From Desulfovibrio cuneatus DSM 11391 (GTDB taxonomy: Bacteria > Desulfobacterota > Desulfovibrionia > Desulfovibrionales > Desulfovibrionaceae), in assembly GCF_000430005.1 (NCBI RefSeq), contig NZ_AUCY01000035.1:1-35996 (forward strand): a stretch of DNA of 35,996 nt. The letters run 5' to 3'. The notes under the pieces are model-generated. The model was given only the letters and a program-made list of their open reading frames with translations. It ran no database searches and was not told where the DNA came from. Below are positions 23,129 through 31,356 of the stretch, piece after piece; within the stretch, counting starts at the first letter, position 1, and every line of letters starts with the position of its first letter. The position numbers and the translations under genes are program-made.

Positions 23129-26100
23129 ATGAGCGATAAAAAGAAGAAAGTAAAAGACCTTGCCACTGAACTTGGCCTGCAACCAAAAGATGTTTTGGCT
23201 GCGGCAAAAGACCTTGGCATTGTGGGCGCGAAAGCGGCAACAAGCAGCCTTACAGAAAGTGAAGCCGGCAAACTGCGTGAACAGCTTGCAGCCCCTGCCC
23301 CTGCGGACAAGCCAGAAGTAATTGTGCGGCGCAAAAAAGCCAGCAATGAACCTGTGGCCACCGCAGAACCTACCTCAGAAGCACCCGTTGCTACCCCTGC
23401 AGAGGAACCAGCCCCTGTTGCCGCCGTTGCTGCAACAGAACAGGCAAAAGAAGTTCCTGCGCCCAAGGCCGTACCTGGCAAGGGCCAAAAAGCCCAAAAG
23501 CCTGCCCCTGCCCGCGTGGTGCCCGCGCCTGAAACAGCCGCACGTATTGTACGTCCTGTTGGCACTGCGGAACCTGCCAAGGCCGTTGAACCTGTGGCTG
23601 CCCAAGCCGCAACACCTGCCCCAGCAGAAAAAGCCGCTACAGTAACAGCCCCCGCCAAGGAAGAGGCCGCCACCAAGCAGCCCCAGGTTGAAGGCGCCCA
23701 GCAGCCAGCCTTGGCTGCACAGGCCGCCGCCCCTGCTGCCAAGGCAGAGCCTGCAGAAAGTGCCCCTGCTGAAGCCCGCAAACCGCAGCCTGCCCAGGAA
23801 GCGGCAGACCCGGCCCGCGGCAATGCACGAATTATTCGCCCTGCGTCATTTTCCGCTGAGCCGGAACGCAACGCCCAGGGCCAAAGGGTTTCTTCCGCAC
23901 CTGCCATGCCCACACGTGTGGAAGGTGCTGATGGGGCCACTGCCGAGCACGCTACTGATGAAGCTTCTTCTTCGAAGGTGCGCGTTATTTCCCGCCCTGC
24001 CCCTGTGCCCCCAGGCACCCGCCCGCCGCAGCCACCCCGCCGTGAAGGTGGCTACCCCGGTGGCCCTGGTCGCGATAATGCAGGCCGCCCCCCACGTGAG
24101 GGTGGATATGCCCCTGGAGGGGCTCCTGGCGGGCAACGCCCCGGCGGCCCAGGTGGGCAACGCCCTGGTGGTCCTGGTGGCCCCGGTGGGCAACGCCCCG
24201 GTGGTCCTGGCGGCCCCGGTGGTCCTGGCGGCCCCGGTGGGCAACGCCCTGGTGGTCCTGGTGGCCCTGGCGGGCAACGCCCCGGTGGTCCTGGTGGCCC
24301 CGGTGGGCAGCGCCCCATGGGTGCACGCCCAGCCCCTGGTGGTGCCCCGGCACCCTTTGCCCCTGCTTCGCCTGATAGCGAACAGGGCCGCAAGAAGCGC
24401 AACAAAGGCCGCCGCACAGTAGAATTTGGCGCTGAATCTCATTCCGATGACGATATGATGATGAAGTCTTCCGGCCGCCGCAAGGGCCGGGGCAAGCAGC
24501 GCGAAGTGCAGCCTTCCAACACCGCCCCCATGAAAGCGGGTAAGCGTGTGGTGAAGGTTGAAGAATTTATTCGCGTGGCAGACCTTGCCCACCAAATGGG
24601 CATGAAGTCTGGCGAAATTATCAAGGTGCTGTTTGGTCTTGGCATTATGGCCACCATCAACAAAAGCCTGGACATTGACACCGCCACCCTGGTGGCAGCA
24701 GAGTTCGGCTATGAAGTGGAAAAAGTGGGCTTCTTTGAAGAAGACTACCTTGCCCAGCACCGCGAAGAAGATGTTGCAGAACAAATGACCACGCGGCCCC
24801 CGGTGGTTACCATTATGGGCCACGTTGACCACGGGAAAACTTCCCTGCTGGACGCCCTGCGCAAAAGCACAGTGGCTTCCGGTGAAGCGGGCGGCATTAC
24901 CCAGCACATTGGTGCCTACCACGTGCGCACCCCCAAGGGCGAAATTGTGTTTCTGGATACTCCAGGCCACGAAGCCTTTACCGCCATGCGTGCACGCGGC
25001 GCAGAAGTAACCGACATTGTTGTGTTGGTTGTTGCCGCAGACGATGGCGTTATGGAGCAAACCCGCGAAGCCATTAGCCACGCTAAAGCTGCCGGGGTGC
25101 CCATTATGGTGGCCGTGAACAAAATGGACAAGCCCGAAGCCAACCCGGAACGTGTAAAACGCGAACTGGCGGAACAAGGCCTTGTGGCAGAAGATTGGGG
25201 CGGCGACGTCACCTTCAGTTACGTTTCAGCCAAAACCCGTGAGGGATTGGATGAATTGTTGGAACTTTTGGCCTTGCAGGCTGAAATTCTGGAACTGAAA
25301 GCCAATGCCGAAAAGCATGCCCTTGGGCACATTGTTGAAGCCAAATTGGATAAAGGCCGTGGTGCCTTGGGTACTGTGCTTATTCGCAGCGGTACCTTGC
25401 GCCAGGGCGACGCCTTTGTGTGCGGCATCCACTCCGGCCGTGTACGTGCCATGTTCAACGACCAAGGCAAGAAAGTGAAGGAAGCCGGCCCTTCCATGCC
25501 AGTGGAAGTGCAGGGCTTTGAAGGCGTGCCTGAAGCAGGGGATGAATTCTTCTGCCTGGCAGACGACAAAATGGCCCGCCGCATTGCGGAAACCCGTGCC
25601 TTGAAGCAGCGTGAACGCGACCTTGCCAAGGAATCCAAGGTAACCCTGGAAACCTTCCTGGCCAGGAAAGCAGACGACGTGGAAGCTGTGGTGCTGAACC
25701 TGGTTATCAAGTCTGACGTGCAGGGTTCGCTGGAAGCCATTACCGATGCCATGAACAAACTGACCACCGAGAAAGTGCGTATTCATGTTATTCACGGCGG
25801 CACCGGGGCTATCTCCGAATCCGACGTGTTGCTGGCTTCTGCTTCCGGTGCCATCATTATTGGCTTTAACGTGCGGCCCACTGTTAAGGCTAAAGAACTG
25901 GCTGAAAACGAAAAAGTGGATATGCGCTTCTACGACATCATTTATAAGCTCGTGGAAGAAATCAAAAGCGCTATGGAAGGCATGCTGGCCCCGGTTTCCA
26001 GGGAAATTGCCCTTGGCACCGTGGACGTGCGCGAAATCTTCAGTGTGCCCAAAATTGGTACCATTGCAGGTTGTTACGTTACTTCCGGCAAGGTGCTGCG

Positions 26101-26299
26101 TTCCGCCCTGGTACGCCTGCTGCGCGACGGCGTAGTTATTTACAGCGGCAAAATCACCTCATTGCGCCGCTTTAAAGAAGATGCCCGCGAAGTGAACAAA
26201 GGGTACGAATGCGGTATTGGCCTTGAAAACTATAATGACCTGAAAGTGGGCGACGTCATTGAAGCCTATGAAATTATAGAAGAAGCCGCCAAATTGTAA
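23129..26299 (+). CDS. infB: Translation initiation factor IF-2
   Basis: A 1056-residue GTPase that brings initiator fMet-tRNA to the 30S subunit. A short N-terminal IF2 helix domain ([19 protein letters not shown] onward, residues 1-50) is followed by a very long low-complexity region (about 55-480). Its middle is an Ala/Pro/Glu-rich segment, and at about 327-400 there are Gly-Gly-Gln-Arg-Pro repeats. The conserved part begins at about 485. G1 is [11 protein letters not shown] (about 563), G2 [11 protein letters not shown]3 DTPGHEAF, G4 NKMDKPEA and G5 SAKTREG. Domains II, III and IV follow to the C-terminus. Start chosen at 23129, with a GGAAG/AAGGGG region just upstream; it ends at a strong terminator. 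Confidence 0.96.
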   Translation: MSDKKKKVKDLATELGLQPKDVLAAAKDLGIVGAKAATSSLTESEAGKLREQLAAPAPADKPEVIVRRKKASNEPVATAEPTSEAPVATPAEEPAPVAAVAATEQAKEVPAPKAVPGKGQKAQKPAPARVVPAPETAARIVRPVGTAEPAKAVEPVAAQAATPAPAEKAATVTAPAKEEAATKQPQVEGAQQPALAAQAAAPAAKAEPAESAPAEARKPQPAQEAADPARGNARIIRPASFSAEPERNAQGQRVSSAPAMPTRVEGADGATAEHATDEASSSKVRVISRPAPVPPGTRPPQPPRREGGYPGGPGRDNAGRPPREGGYAPGGAPGGQRPGGPGGQRPGGPGGPGGQRPGGPGGPGGPGGPGGQRPGGPGGPGGQRPGGPGGPGGQRPMGARPAPGGAPAPFAPASPDSEQGRKKRNKGRRTVEFGAESHSDDDMMMKSSGRRKGRGKQREVQPSNTAPMKAGKRVVKVEEFIRVADLAHQMGMKSGEIIKVLFGLGIMATINKSLDIDTATLVAAEFGYEVEKVGFFEEDYLAQHREEDVAEQMTTRPPVVTIMGHVDHGKTSLLDALRKSTVASGEAGGITQHIGAYHVRTPKGEIVFLDTPGHEAFTAMRARGAEVTDIVVLVVAADDGVMEQTREAISHAKAAGVPIMVAVNKMDKPEANPERVKRELAEQGLVAEDWGGDVTFSYVSAKTREGLDELLELLALQAEILELKANAEKHALGHIVEAKLDKGRGALGTVLIRSGTLRQGDAFVCGIHSGRVRAMFNDQGKKVKEAGPSMPVEVQGFEGVPEAGDEFFCLADDKMARRIAETRALKQRERDLAKESKVTLETFLARKADDVEAVVLNLVIKSDVQGSLEAITDAMNKLTTEKVRIHVIHGGTGAISESDVLLASASGAIIIGFNVRPTVKAKELAENEKVDMRFYDIIYKLVEEIKSAMEGMLAPVSREIALGTVDVREIFSVPKIGTIAGCYVTSGKVLRSALVRLLRDGVVIYSGKITSLRRFKEDAREVNKGYECGIGLENYNDLKVGDVIEAYEIIEEAAKL
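24110..24325 (+). repeat. In-frame GC-rich tandem repeat inside infB
   Basis: Imperfect units of 9-27 bp coding for [11 protein letters not shown] repeat over about 215 bp. Unit number is likely to vary between strains by slippage. It is coding low-complexity sequence in the IF-2 linker, not a CRISPR or mobile element. Confidence 0.85.
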
Positions 26300-26321
26300 C
26301 GCTTGCTTACAGCTTCATACG

Positions 26322-26375
26322 GTGGTGCCACCAACCTTCCTGCCACACGGCAAGGGGTTGGTGGCACCACTTTTT
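26322..26375 (+). terminator. Terminator of the rimP-nusA-ylxR-infB operon
   Basis: GTGGTGCCACCAACC (26322-26336) pairs perfectly with GGTTGGTGGCACCAC (26356-26370), followed by TTTTT. It ends transcription 23 bp after the infB stop. Confidence 0.9.
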
Positions 26376-26396
26376 GTCCCCTGGGCAGAAAGCACC

Positions 26397-26425
26397 TTGC
26401 CGTTCAGCCAAAACACACTTACATT
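26397..26425 (+). promoter_or_regulatory. Possible sigma70 promoter of ylxP
   Basis: TTGCCG and TACATT are separated by 17 bp, right after the infB terminator. The start codon of ylxP is about 50 bp downstream. Confidence 0.5.
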
Positions 26426-26477
26426 ATTCGGGTTGCACAGGCTATGCTTGAAGTTTTTTGAAGAGGAGAGAGAAGGC

Positions 26478-26774
26478 ATGTTCATTGGCATTTTGGGCGT
26501 TGAATATATGCTGCATGGCAATGAATCGCTTAAAGACAAACGCCGGGTGGCCAACAGCCTGAAGCAGAAAGTGCGTACTAAGTTTAATGTTTCCATTGCT
26601 GAAGTGGGCACAGAAGAAAATATGGGGCGCCTTGCCCTGGCTGTTGTTTCTGTCAGCAACGACAAACGCCACCTGGAAAGCCGTCTTACCAAATGCCTTT
26701 CCATGATGGAAGCGGCGTGTGACGAAGAGATGATCTATTCTGATATTGAGATTATGGGCAGCGAAATGCCTTAG
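26478..26774 (+). CDS. DUF503 (YlxP-like) protein
   Basis: A 98-residue cytoplasmic protein of the DUF503 family, often found just after infB and linked by context to ribosome assembly. The family pattern is clear: MFIGILGVEYMLHGNESLKD, a basic KDKRRVANSLKQKVRTKFNVS helix split over this description, SIAEVGTEENMGRLALAVVSVS and the C-terminal segment. Start chosen at 26478 with GAGAGAAGG upstream. Unlike the usual operon it is separated from infB by a terminator and apparently has its own promoter. rbfA, normally next, is absent. Confidence 0.9.
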   Translation: MFIGILGVEYMLHGNESLKDKRRVANSLKQKVRTKFNVSIAEVGTEENMGRLALAVVSVSNDKRHLESRLTKCLSMMEAACDEEMIYSDIEIMGSEMP

Positions 26775-26795
26775 AAAATTTAATTGGCTTTATAT

Positions 26796-26957
26796 TGGGG
26801 AGGCTCTGCCTCCCCAATCCCCTTCGCCAAGGGCATGATGCCCTTGGAACCCCACCTCAGCGTGCAACTTTTCGCTACGCGAAAAGTTGCACGCAAATGG
26901 GGGTCAAGGGGCGTCACGTCCCTTGCAGGGGGCTTGGGGGACTGAGTCCCCCAATAA
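26796..26957. repeat. Repeat family B, copy B2
   Basis: A chain of hairpins: TTGGGGAGGC/GCCTCCCCAA (26796-26818), AAGGGC/GCCCTT (about 26829-26844), a 16-bp-arm hairpin (about 26859-26893) and GGGGGACTGAGTCCCCC near 26936-26952. The segment GGGGTCAAGGGGCGTCACGT matches B1. The central stem sequence differs from B1 yet is perfectly paired. Confidence 0.82.
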
Positions 26958-27011
26958 AAAGCCAATATGCCCCCCACCTGTAACTAGGCGCAACCGCCCA
27001 CATATATATAT

Positions 27012-28034
27012 ATGCCAACACCCATGCACACCATTGCCGCGCTTTTGGCGCAGCAGCCAGAAGCCACAGACCAGCCCCGCCGCATTGTGGTAACCACCCA
27101 CACCATGCCGGATGGCGACGCCATTGGCTCTTCTTTTGCGTTTGCCTATGTGGCCCAGCTTTTGGGGGCAGAAGTGCGCCTGTACCTGTATGATGGTGTG
27201 CCACCAGCCTTCAGGTGGCTTTGCCCGCCTTGCCCTGTGGTTACCCGCCTTGCAGAGCTGCAAGACTTTACCCCGCACCTGCTGGTTACCCTGGATTGCG
27301 GCGACGCAAAGCGCCCCGGCCCGGAGCTTGCCGCGTTTTTTCTGGAAGGCACACGGCCTTTTCCGGCCTGGGAAGACGTGTGCAGCGTGAATATTGACCA
27401 CCATGTGGGCAACCCCTGCTTTGCCACGCACAACTGGGTGGAGCCTGGCAAAGCCGCCACCAGTGAAATGGTAGGGGACCTGGCTGAATACCTGCATTTA
27501 CCCTTGCAGGGTGGCCTGGGGGAGGGCGTGTACCTTGGGCTTATGACAGATACAGGCAAATTCAGCTTTCCCAACACTACCGCCCACACCATGCACATGG
27601 CAGCCCGCATTGTGGAGCAAGGTTTGTGTGTGGCGGAATTCACTGCCCACCATGAAAACAACTGGAGCCTTGGGCGTATGCGGCTATGGGGCGAGCTTAT
27701 GCATTCCATTACCCTGCACCACAACGGACGTATTGCCAGTTGTGTTGTGCAGCAAGACCATCTGCAACGCAACCATGCCACCAAAGACGACCTGGAAGGC
27801 TTTGCCGCCCAACTGCGCTGCATTGGCGGGGTGGAAGTGGCCGCATTTATGCGTGAAGATGGCCCGAACCGCAGCAAGTTGAGTTTGCGCTCCGTAGGGC
27901 ACCGCAATATCCGCGACGTAGCCGCACACTTTGGCGGCGGCGGGCATAAAAACGCCGCTGGCGCAGAATTTACCCTACCCCCGCAGGAAGCCCTTGAACA
28001 GGTGCTGGGAAAGCTCGTGGAAACCTGGGAATAA
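27012..28034 (+). CDS. nrnA: DHH-family oligoribonuclease / pAp phosphatase (NrnA-like)
   Basis: A 340-residue cytoplasmic phosphoesterase of the DHH/DHHA1 family. NrnA degrades short RNAs and dephosphorylates 3'-phosphoadenosine 5'-phosphate, a by-product of sulfur metabolism. The metal-binding motifs are in order: PDGDAIGSS, TLDCGD, IDHHVGN and MTDTGKF, with the C-terminal DHHA1 signature HFGGGGHKNAAGAEF. The start at 27012 follows an AT repeat (TATATATA) and has no clear RBS; 27024 is an alternative. Its usual neighbours truB, rpsO and pnp do not follow: repeat A5 begins 2 bases after the stop and the next gene is convergent. Confidence 0.92.
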   Translation: MPTPMHTIAALLAQQPEATDQPRRIVVTTHTMPDGDAIGSSFAFAYVAQLLGAEVRLYLYDGVPPAFRWLCPPCPVVTRLAELQDFTPHLLVTLDCGDAKRPGPELAAFFLEGTRPFPAWEDVCSVNIDHHVGNPCFATHNWVEPGKAATSEMVGDLAEYLHLPLQGGLGEGVYLGLMTDTGKFSFPNTTAHTMHMAARIVEQGLCVAEFTAHHENNWSLGRMRLWGELMHSITLHHNGRIASCVVQQDHLQRNHATKDDLEGFAAQLRCIGGVEVAAFMREDGPNRSKLSLRSVGHRNIRDVAAHFGGGGHKNAAGAEFTLPPQEALEQVLGKLVETWE

Positions 28035-28035
28035 T

Positions 28036-28196
28036 GGAAACGCTGATTTTTCCGTTTGACGACGTTACTCGCATTTTTTACAGCAGGGCAGGAGCCAAAG
28101 GTCAAGGCCCAGGACGGGCCGAGTCAACTCTTCGGTCCTGCTCCCCTTCCCAAAAAACGATACAACGCCGCCAAACGGGAAAAGACAGCTATTTTT
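28036..28196. repeat. Repeat family A, short copy A5
   Basis: GGAAACGCTGATTTTTCCGT begins at 28036. The core is inverted, with CCGAGTCAACTCTTCGG at about 28118-28134. The right end, GCCAAACGGGAAAAGACAGC from 28170, is degraded after AGC. It fills the whole gap between the convergent nrnA and lipoprotein genes and would form a hairpin in either transcript. Confidence 0.8.
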
Positions 28197-29007
28197 AAAA
28201 TGAAGAGGATTCAGAGGAACCTTGCGCAGGCCTCGGCTGGGGCACCGGGTCACGCTGGGGGAACAAAGTGTCCTTTACGCGCTGGTCAACTTTTTGAATA
28301 CCTGTTTGTGGGGCTGGCCCGGCCATCCAGGTTTGAATAATTTTACCCATGTCGCCCGCCAGGACTTGTGTAATGGCATAAATGGGGTCGGAAGGCAGCC
28401 GGGTTTTGGTGGCAAAAAGAATGAAGTCGTTGGTTTTGCTGGCTGGCATACTGCCGCTTTGGGCCAAAGACCAAATTAACTGGCCGGAAGCCACATCATG
28501 GGCTTCAATTTGCAGGGCCACCTGGGAATCTCCCGCAGTGCCCCCGGCATAGAGGTAGGTAATAAAGCCGCCCACCACCACGTCGGCCCCACGGCCACGG
28601 GCAATTTGCAAGGCCCGGTCACGGCGGTAGGGTGTGTCGTCTGCAAAGTATTCCATGGCCGGGAACAGCTGCATGGTATTCCAGGTTTGGTACACAGTGC
28701 GTGAAATGCCGTGGCCAGCCATACCTGGGCGTTCCATTTCTTGCGTTACCCGAAAGGGCATGAACAGCACGGTGGGGGCAAAGGCGGCCCGTTCTTTAGG
28801 TTGTACATGCACATCCGGTGGGTTTCGGTTCACCCACTGGTCGCGGTAAATTTTGGGGGTATGGGTCAGGCTTACATCCACCCTGTCTTCCACGGCCTGC
28901 ATGGTGGAACAGCCCACCCCGAAGAGCCCAAGCAGCCCAAGGGCCAAAATAAAAAGCATTCGCGGTGAACACTGCGCCCGCGTTCCTGAAGAACAATTGT
29001 TGTGCAT
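28195..29007 (-). CDS. Outer-surface/periplasmic lipoprotein, CsgG/TolB-N-like
   Basis: A 270-residue lipoprotein: signal peptide MLFILALGLLGLFG and lipobox FGVGC with Cys33 as the lipidation site. Start chosen at 29007, with AAGGAG 7 bases upstream; an internal Met at residue 17 would also give a signal peptide. The mature part has VLFMPFRVTQEMERPGMAG, an RALQIARGRGADVVVGGFITYL segment (quoted in part) and QVALQIEAHDVASGQLIWS. This order of a strand, a helix with ARxxGAD and a meander of strands is seen in CsgG/TolB-N-type lipoproteins. The C-terminus is Pro/Ser-rich. The precise family is not certain and no partner genes adjoin it. Confidence 0.78.
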   Translation of the reverse strand: MHNNCSSGTRAQCSPRMLFILALGLLGLFGVGCSTMQAVEDRVDVSLTHTPKIYRDQWVNRNPPDVHVQPKERAAFAPTVLFMPFRVTQEMERPGMAGHGISRTVYQTWNTMQLFPAMEYFADDTPYRRDRALQIARGRGADVVVGGFITYLYAGGTAGDSQVALQIEAHDVASGQLIWSLAQSGSMPASKTNDFILFATKTRLPSDPIYAITQVLAGDMGKIIQTWMAGPAPQTGIQKVDQRVKDTLFPQRDPVPQPRPAQGSSESSSF

Positions 29008-29076
29008 GCTCTACTCCTTGTGGCAAGGTGTGCCCTTTGATGGTGGCAACCTTGTTGTGTCAAACGTAACTCCAAA

Positions 29077-29190
29077 CCATTGCAACACTGCGTTTTACAG
29101 CGCCTTTTTTGCTAGAATTCGTCATAACGCTATTTTTAAGAAAACATTGATTAAAAGGCATTTGGGAAACGCGCAGTTTTTTTGCCATAG
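29077..29190. repeat. Fossil repeat ends in the 29008-29421 intergenic region
   Basis: CCATTGCAACACTGCGTTT (29077-29095) matches 8781-8799 exactly. GGCATTTGGGAAACGCGCAG (from 29158) followed by TTTTTTTGCC resembles a single left end of family A with part of its outer arm. No core is present. Apart from the promoter at 29243, I see nothing else in this 414-bp gap. Confidence 0.5.
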
Positions 29191-29242
29191 CTTTAAGGAA
29201 CCACATAGCAAATTGCGTTTCCATAATTCTTTTAAAACATGT

Positions 29243-29271
29243 TTGCAAAAGTGGTGCCACCGTTATATACT
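29243..29271 (+). promoter_or_regulatory. Sigma70 promoter of the lytic transglycosylase gene
   Basis: TTGCAA (29243-29248), a 17-bp spacer and TATACT (29266-29271). It implies a leader of about 145 nt. Confidence 0.6.
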
Positions 29272-29421
29272 CATGTCATCAAGTTACTCACCCTGCGGGG
29301 CGCTTTGCGTTGCAATGGCTATACGCCTTCAAGAAAAAGCTGCTGCCCTGCCTCCCTTCATCCACTACCCCTGTCTATCGGGGTTATTTGTCAAATGGCT
29401 GACATTTTCAAAAGGTTTTTT

Positions 29422-30810
29422 ATGACGAATTTGCGCTCATCGTTTCGCTTCACAATACATACTTTTTGGGTCTTTTTTCTAGGCTGTTTTGTGCTTGCCA
29501 GTGTTTGGCTGCTTACCCGGCACAATGAACTACGCCAAAAAGATGCACTGCCAAAATTGGTACATAAAGAAAAATTGCCCGCTGCTATTGCCCACCCGTT
29601 TTTCATTACCGAACTGGGTGTGGTGCCTTTGTGCTTGCCTGCTGCCTTGCCCCCCGCCCCCCTGGCCCTGGCACAGGAAGAAGTAAGCCGCATGCTGCCC
29701 CACACACCGTATTTGGACGCCATGCAGCGTGCCGCCAGGAATGAACAGCCCCCCCTGTTGCCAGAGCAAAATGAGCAAAACGGACAGGATGGGGAAACGC
29801 CCCCGGAAGAGGCACAGCCAATCCAAAAAGGCCTAGACAAACGCTGGCTTCCCCTCATGCAGCGCCTGCAAGCGGATGGATTTACTGAAGAATATCTTCA
29901 GGAAGCGTTTGCCGCCCTTGGGGAAAATGCCTATTCCCCAGCCTTTATGGCTGCCAAGGTGACGGAGCTGCACGGGGTTTACGGTATAATGCCCACCGCG
30001 GGCCAGCGCCTTACCCCGGAAGGGTACACCCCCCCAGTGGAGCGGGTAAGCACCAGCCAGTGTGTGCAGTTTTTACGTACTCATGAGGATTTTGTCGCAA
30101 CCCTGCAAACACAGTATGGCGTGCCAGCCCATGTGATTATGGCTATTATGCTTATTGAAACCGGGTTTGGAGAAAACCTGGGGGCAGCCCCTGCCTTGCA
30201 GGCCCTGGCTTCCCTTGCCAGCACCACCACGCAGGAGGCGCTGGCCCAAGGCGGTAATGCGCGTCAGGCCCGCGCTGTACCGGAAAGGGCCCTGGAAAGA
30301 ACATTGCAGAACAAATCGGCCTGGGCCTATGCGGAAGTTAAGGCTTTGCTGGCGCATTGCCAGGAAGCTGGCATTCCCCCTGCCAGCATTCCCGGTTCCA
30401 TGTACGGGGCTGTGGGCCTGTGCCAGTTCATGCCTTCTAACATTGAACGCTACGCCGTTGATGGCGACGCCAATGGGCAGGTGAATTTGTTTGACCCCAT
30501 AGATGCCATGGCCAGCATTGCCAACTTTTTGGCAGAACATGGCTGGCGCGGGGCACGAACCGAGGATGCCAAACTGGCCGTGCTGTTGCATTATAACCAG
30601 GACACCCTGTATGCCCGGCAGGTGCTTGCTGTGGCAGGCCACATGCAGCGCGCATTGGCAGGGAAAAAGTCGCCGGAAAACCCCCTGGCGTTTGCCTTTG
30701 GCGGGGTGCCTAGTGGCGCACGCGACCCAAGCCTGCGCAGGCGTGGTCCTATTCCCCGGGCTGGCAAGGTGCAGGGGCTTGGGGACTACGGCGATCTCTT
30801 AGGCATGTAG
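29422..30810 (+). CDS. MltB-like lytic murein transglycosylase
   Basis: A 462-residue periplasmic, membrane-anchored enzyme that cleaves peptidoglycan between MurNAc and GlcNAc with formation of 1,6-anhydroMurNAc. An N-terminal anchor helix (about 10-30) precedes a Pro/Glu/Gln-rich linker (about 75-140). The catalytic domain contains AIMLIETGFGENLG with the catalytic Glu and SMYGAVGLCQFMPSNIERYA (split here at the family SY/F-x-GA-x-G-x-xQFMPS pattern), then DGDANGQVNLFDPIDAMASI and LHYNQDTLYA. I chose the start at 29422 (AAAAGG about 8 bases upstream); an earlier in-frame Met at 29395 is possible. It is a single-gene unit flanked by repeats on both sides. Confidence 0.9.
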   Translation: MTNLRSSFRFTIHTFWVFFLGCFVLASVWLLTRHNELRQKDALPKLVHKEKLPAAIAHPFFITELGVVPLCLPAALPPAPLALAQEEVSRMLPHTPYLDAMQRAARNEQPPLLPEQNEQNGQDGETPPEEAQPIQKGLDKRWLPLMQRLQADGFTEEYLQEAFAALGENAYSPAFMAAKVTELHGVYGIMPTAGQRLTPEGYTPPVERVSTSQCVQFLRTHEDFVATLQTQYGVPAHVIMAIMLIETGFGENLGAAPALQALASLASTTTQEALAQGGNARQARAVPERALERTLQNKSAWAYAEVKALLAHCQEAGIPPASIPGSMYGAVGLCQFMPSNIERYAVDGDANGQVNLFDPIDAMASIANFLAEHGWRGARTEDAKLAVLLHYNQDTLYARQVLAVAGHMQRALAGKKSPENPLAFAFGGVPSGARDPSLRRRGPIPRAGKVQGLGDYGDLLGM

Positions 30811-30813
30811 GGG

Positions 30814-30940
30814 GGAAACGCTGTCTTTTTCCGTTTGGCGGCGTTGTTTGCTTTTTTGCAAGGGGGGCAGGGCCGAAGAGCCCAGCCCGCCCTTGCAAAA
30901 AAACTTCACGCCTTGCCAAACGAAAAAAGACAGCGTTTCC
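30814..30940. repeat. Repeat family A, short copy A6a
   Basis: GGAAACGCTGTCTTTTTCCG begins at 30814 and GCCAAACGAAAAAAGACAGC...GTTTCC ends at 30940 (127 bp). It starts only 3 bases after the transglycosylase stop. Confidence 0.87.
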
Positions 30941-31120
30941 CCAATGCCCTGTTCCGGAAGCTTTTTGAGGCAGGCCGAAGAGTTGACTCGGCCCGTCCTG
31001 GGCCTCGGCCTTTGGCTCCTGCCCTGCGGGCAGTTCCTAATTCCGCTTTCCTGCGGAATTGTCAGCCCGCCCTTGCAAAAAAACTTCACGCCTTGCCAAA
31101 CGAAAAAATACAGCGTTTCC
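30941..31120. repeat. Repeat family A, adjoining partial copy A6b
   Basis: This has the core (GAAGAGTTGACTCGGCCC at about 30979), the AATTCCGC/GCGGAATT hairpin and a right end finishing at 31120, but no left terminal repeat. About 65 bp (30883-30947) recur nearly identically at 31062-31127, a direct repeat with a period of about 180 bp. Confidence 0.84.
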
Positions 31121-31285
31121 CCAATGCCTCGCTCAAGCACAGCCCCCTTGCTCATACCGTGAGCGCGCAAAGCCGCGTCCCGGTACTCGCAAGGGCTTCG
31201 CTTTTATGAGTACATGCTCACTCAGAAAGGTAGGGGTGTGCATTGTATAAGCCCACTCTTGTAATGAAATGAGTGAAGCAACATA

Positions 31286-31331
31286 AAAACCCCCTCGGCT
31301 AAGGACACAGGACCTTGGCCGAGGGGGTTTT
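31286..31331. terminator. Bidirectional terminator between repeats and purF
   Basis: AAAACCCCCTCGGCTAAGG (31286-31304) pairs with CCTTGGCCGAGGGGGTTTT (31313-31331), with one G-U, around an 8-nt loop. It lies 26 bp past the purF stop and reads as a terminator on both strands. Confidence 0.92.
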
Positions 31332-31356
31332 ATTATATGGGTGCTCTTCTGTTTCC

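Noticed and set aside
24110-24325. Regular GC-rich repeats as a possible CRISPR or minisatellite element
   Set aside because: They are in frame within infB, code for GGQRPGGP units and have no spacers.
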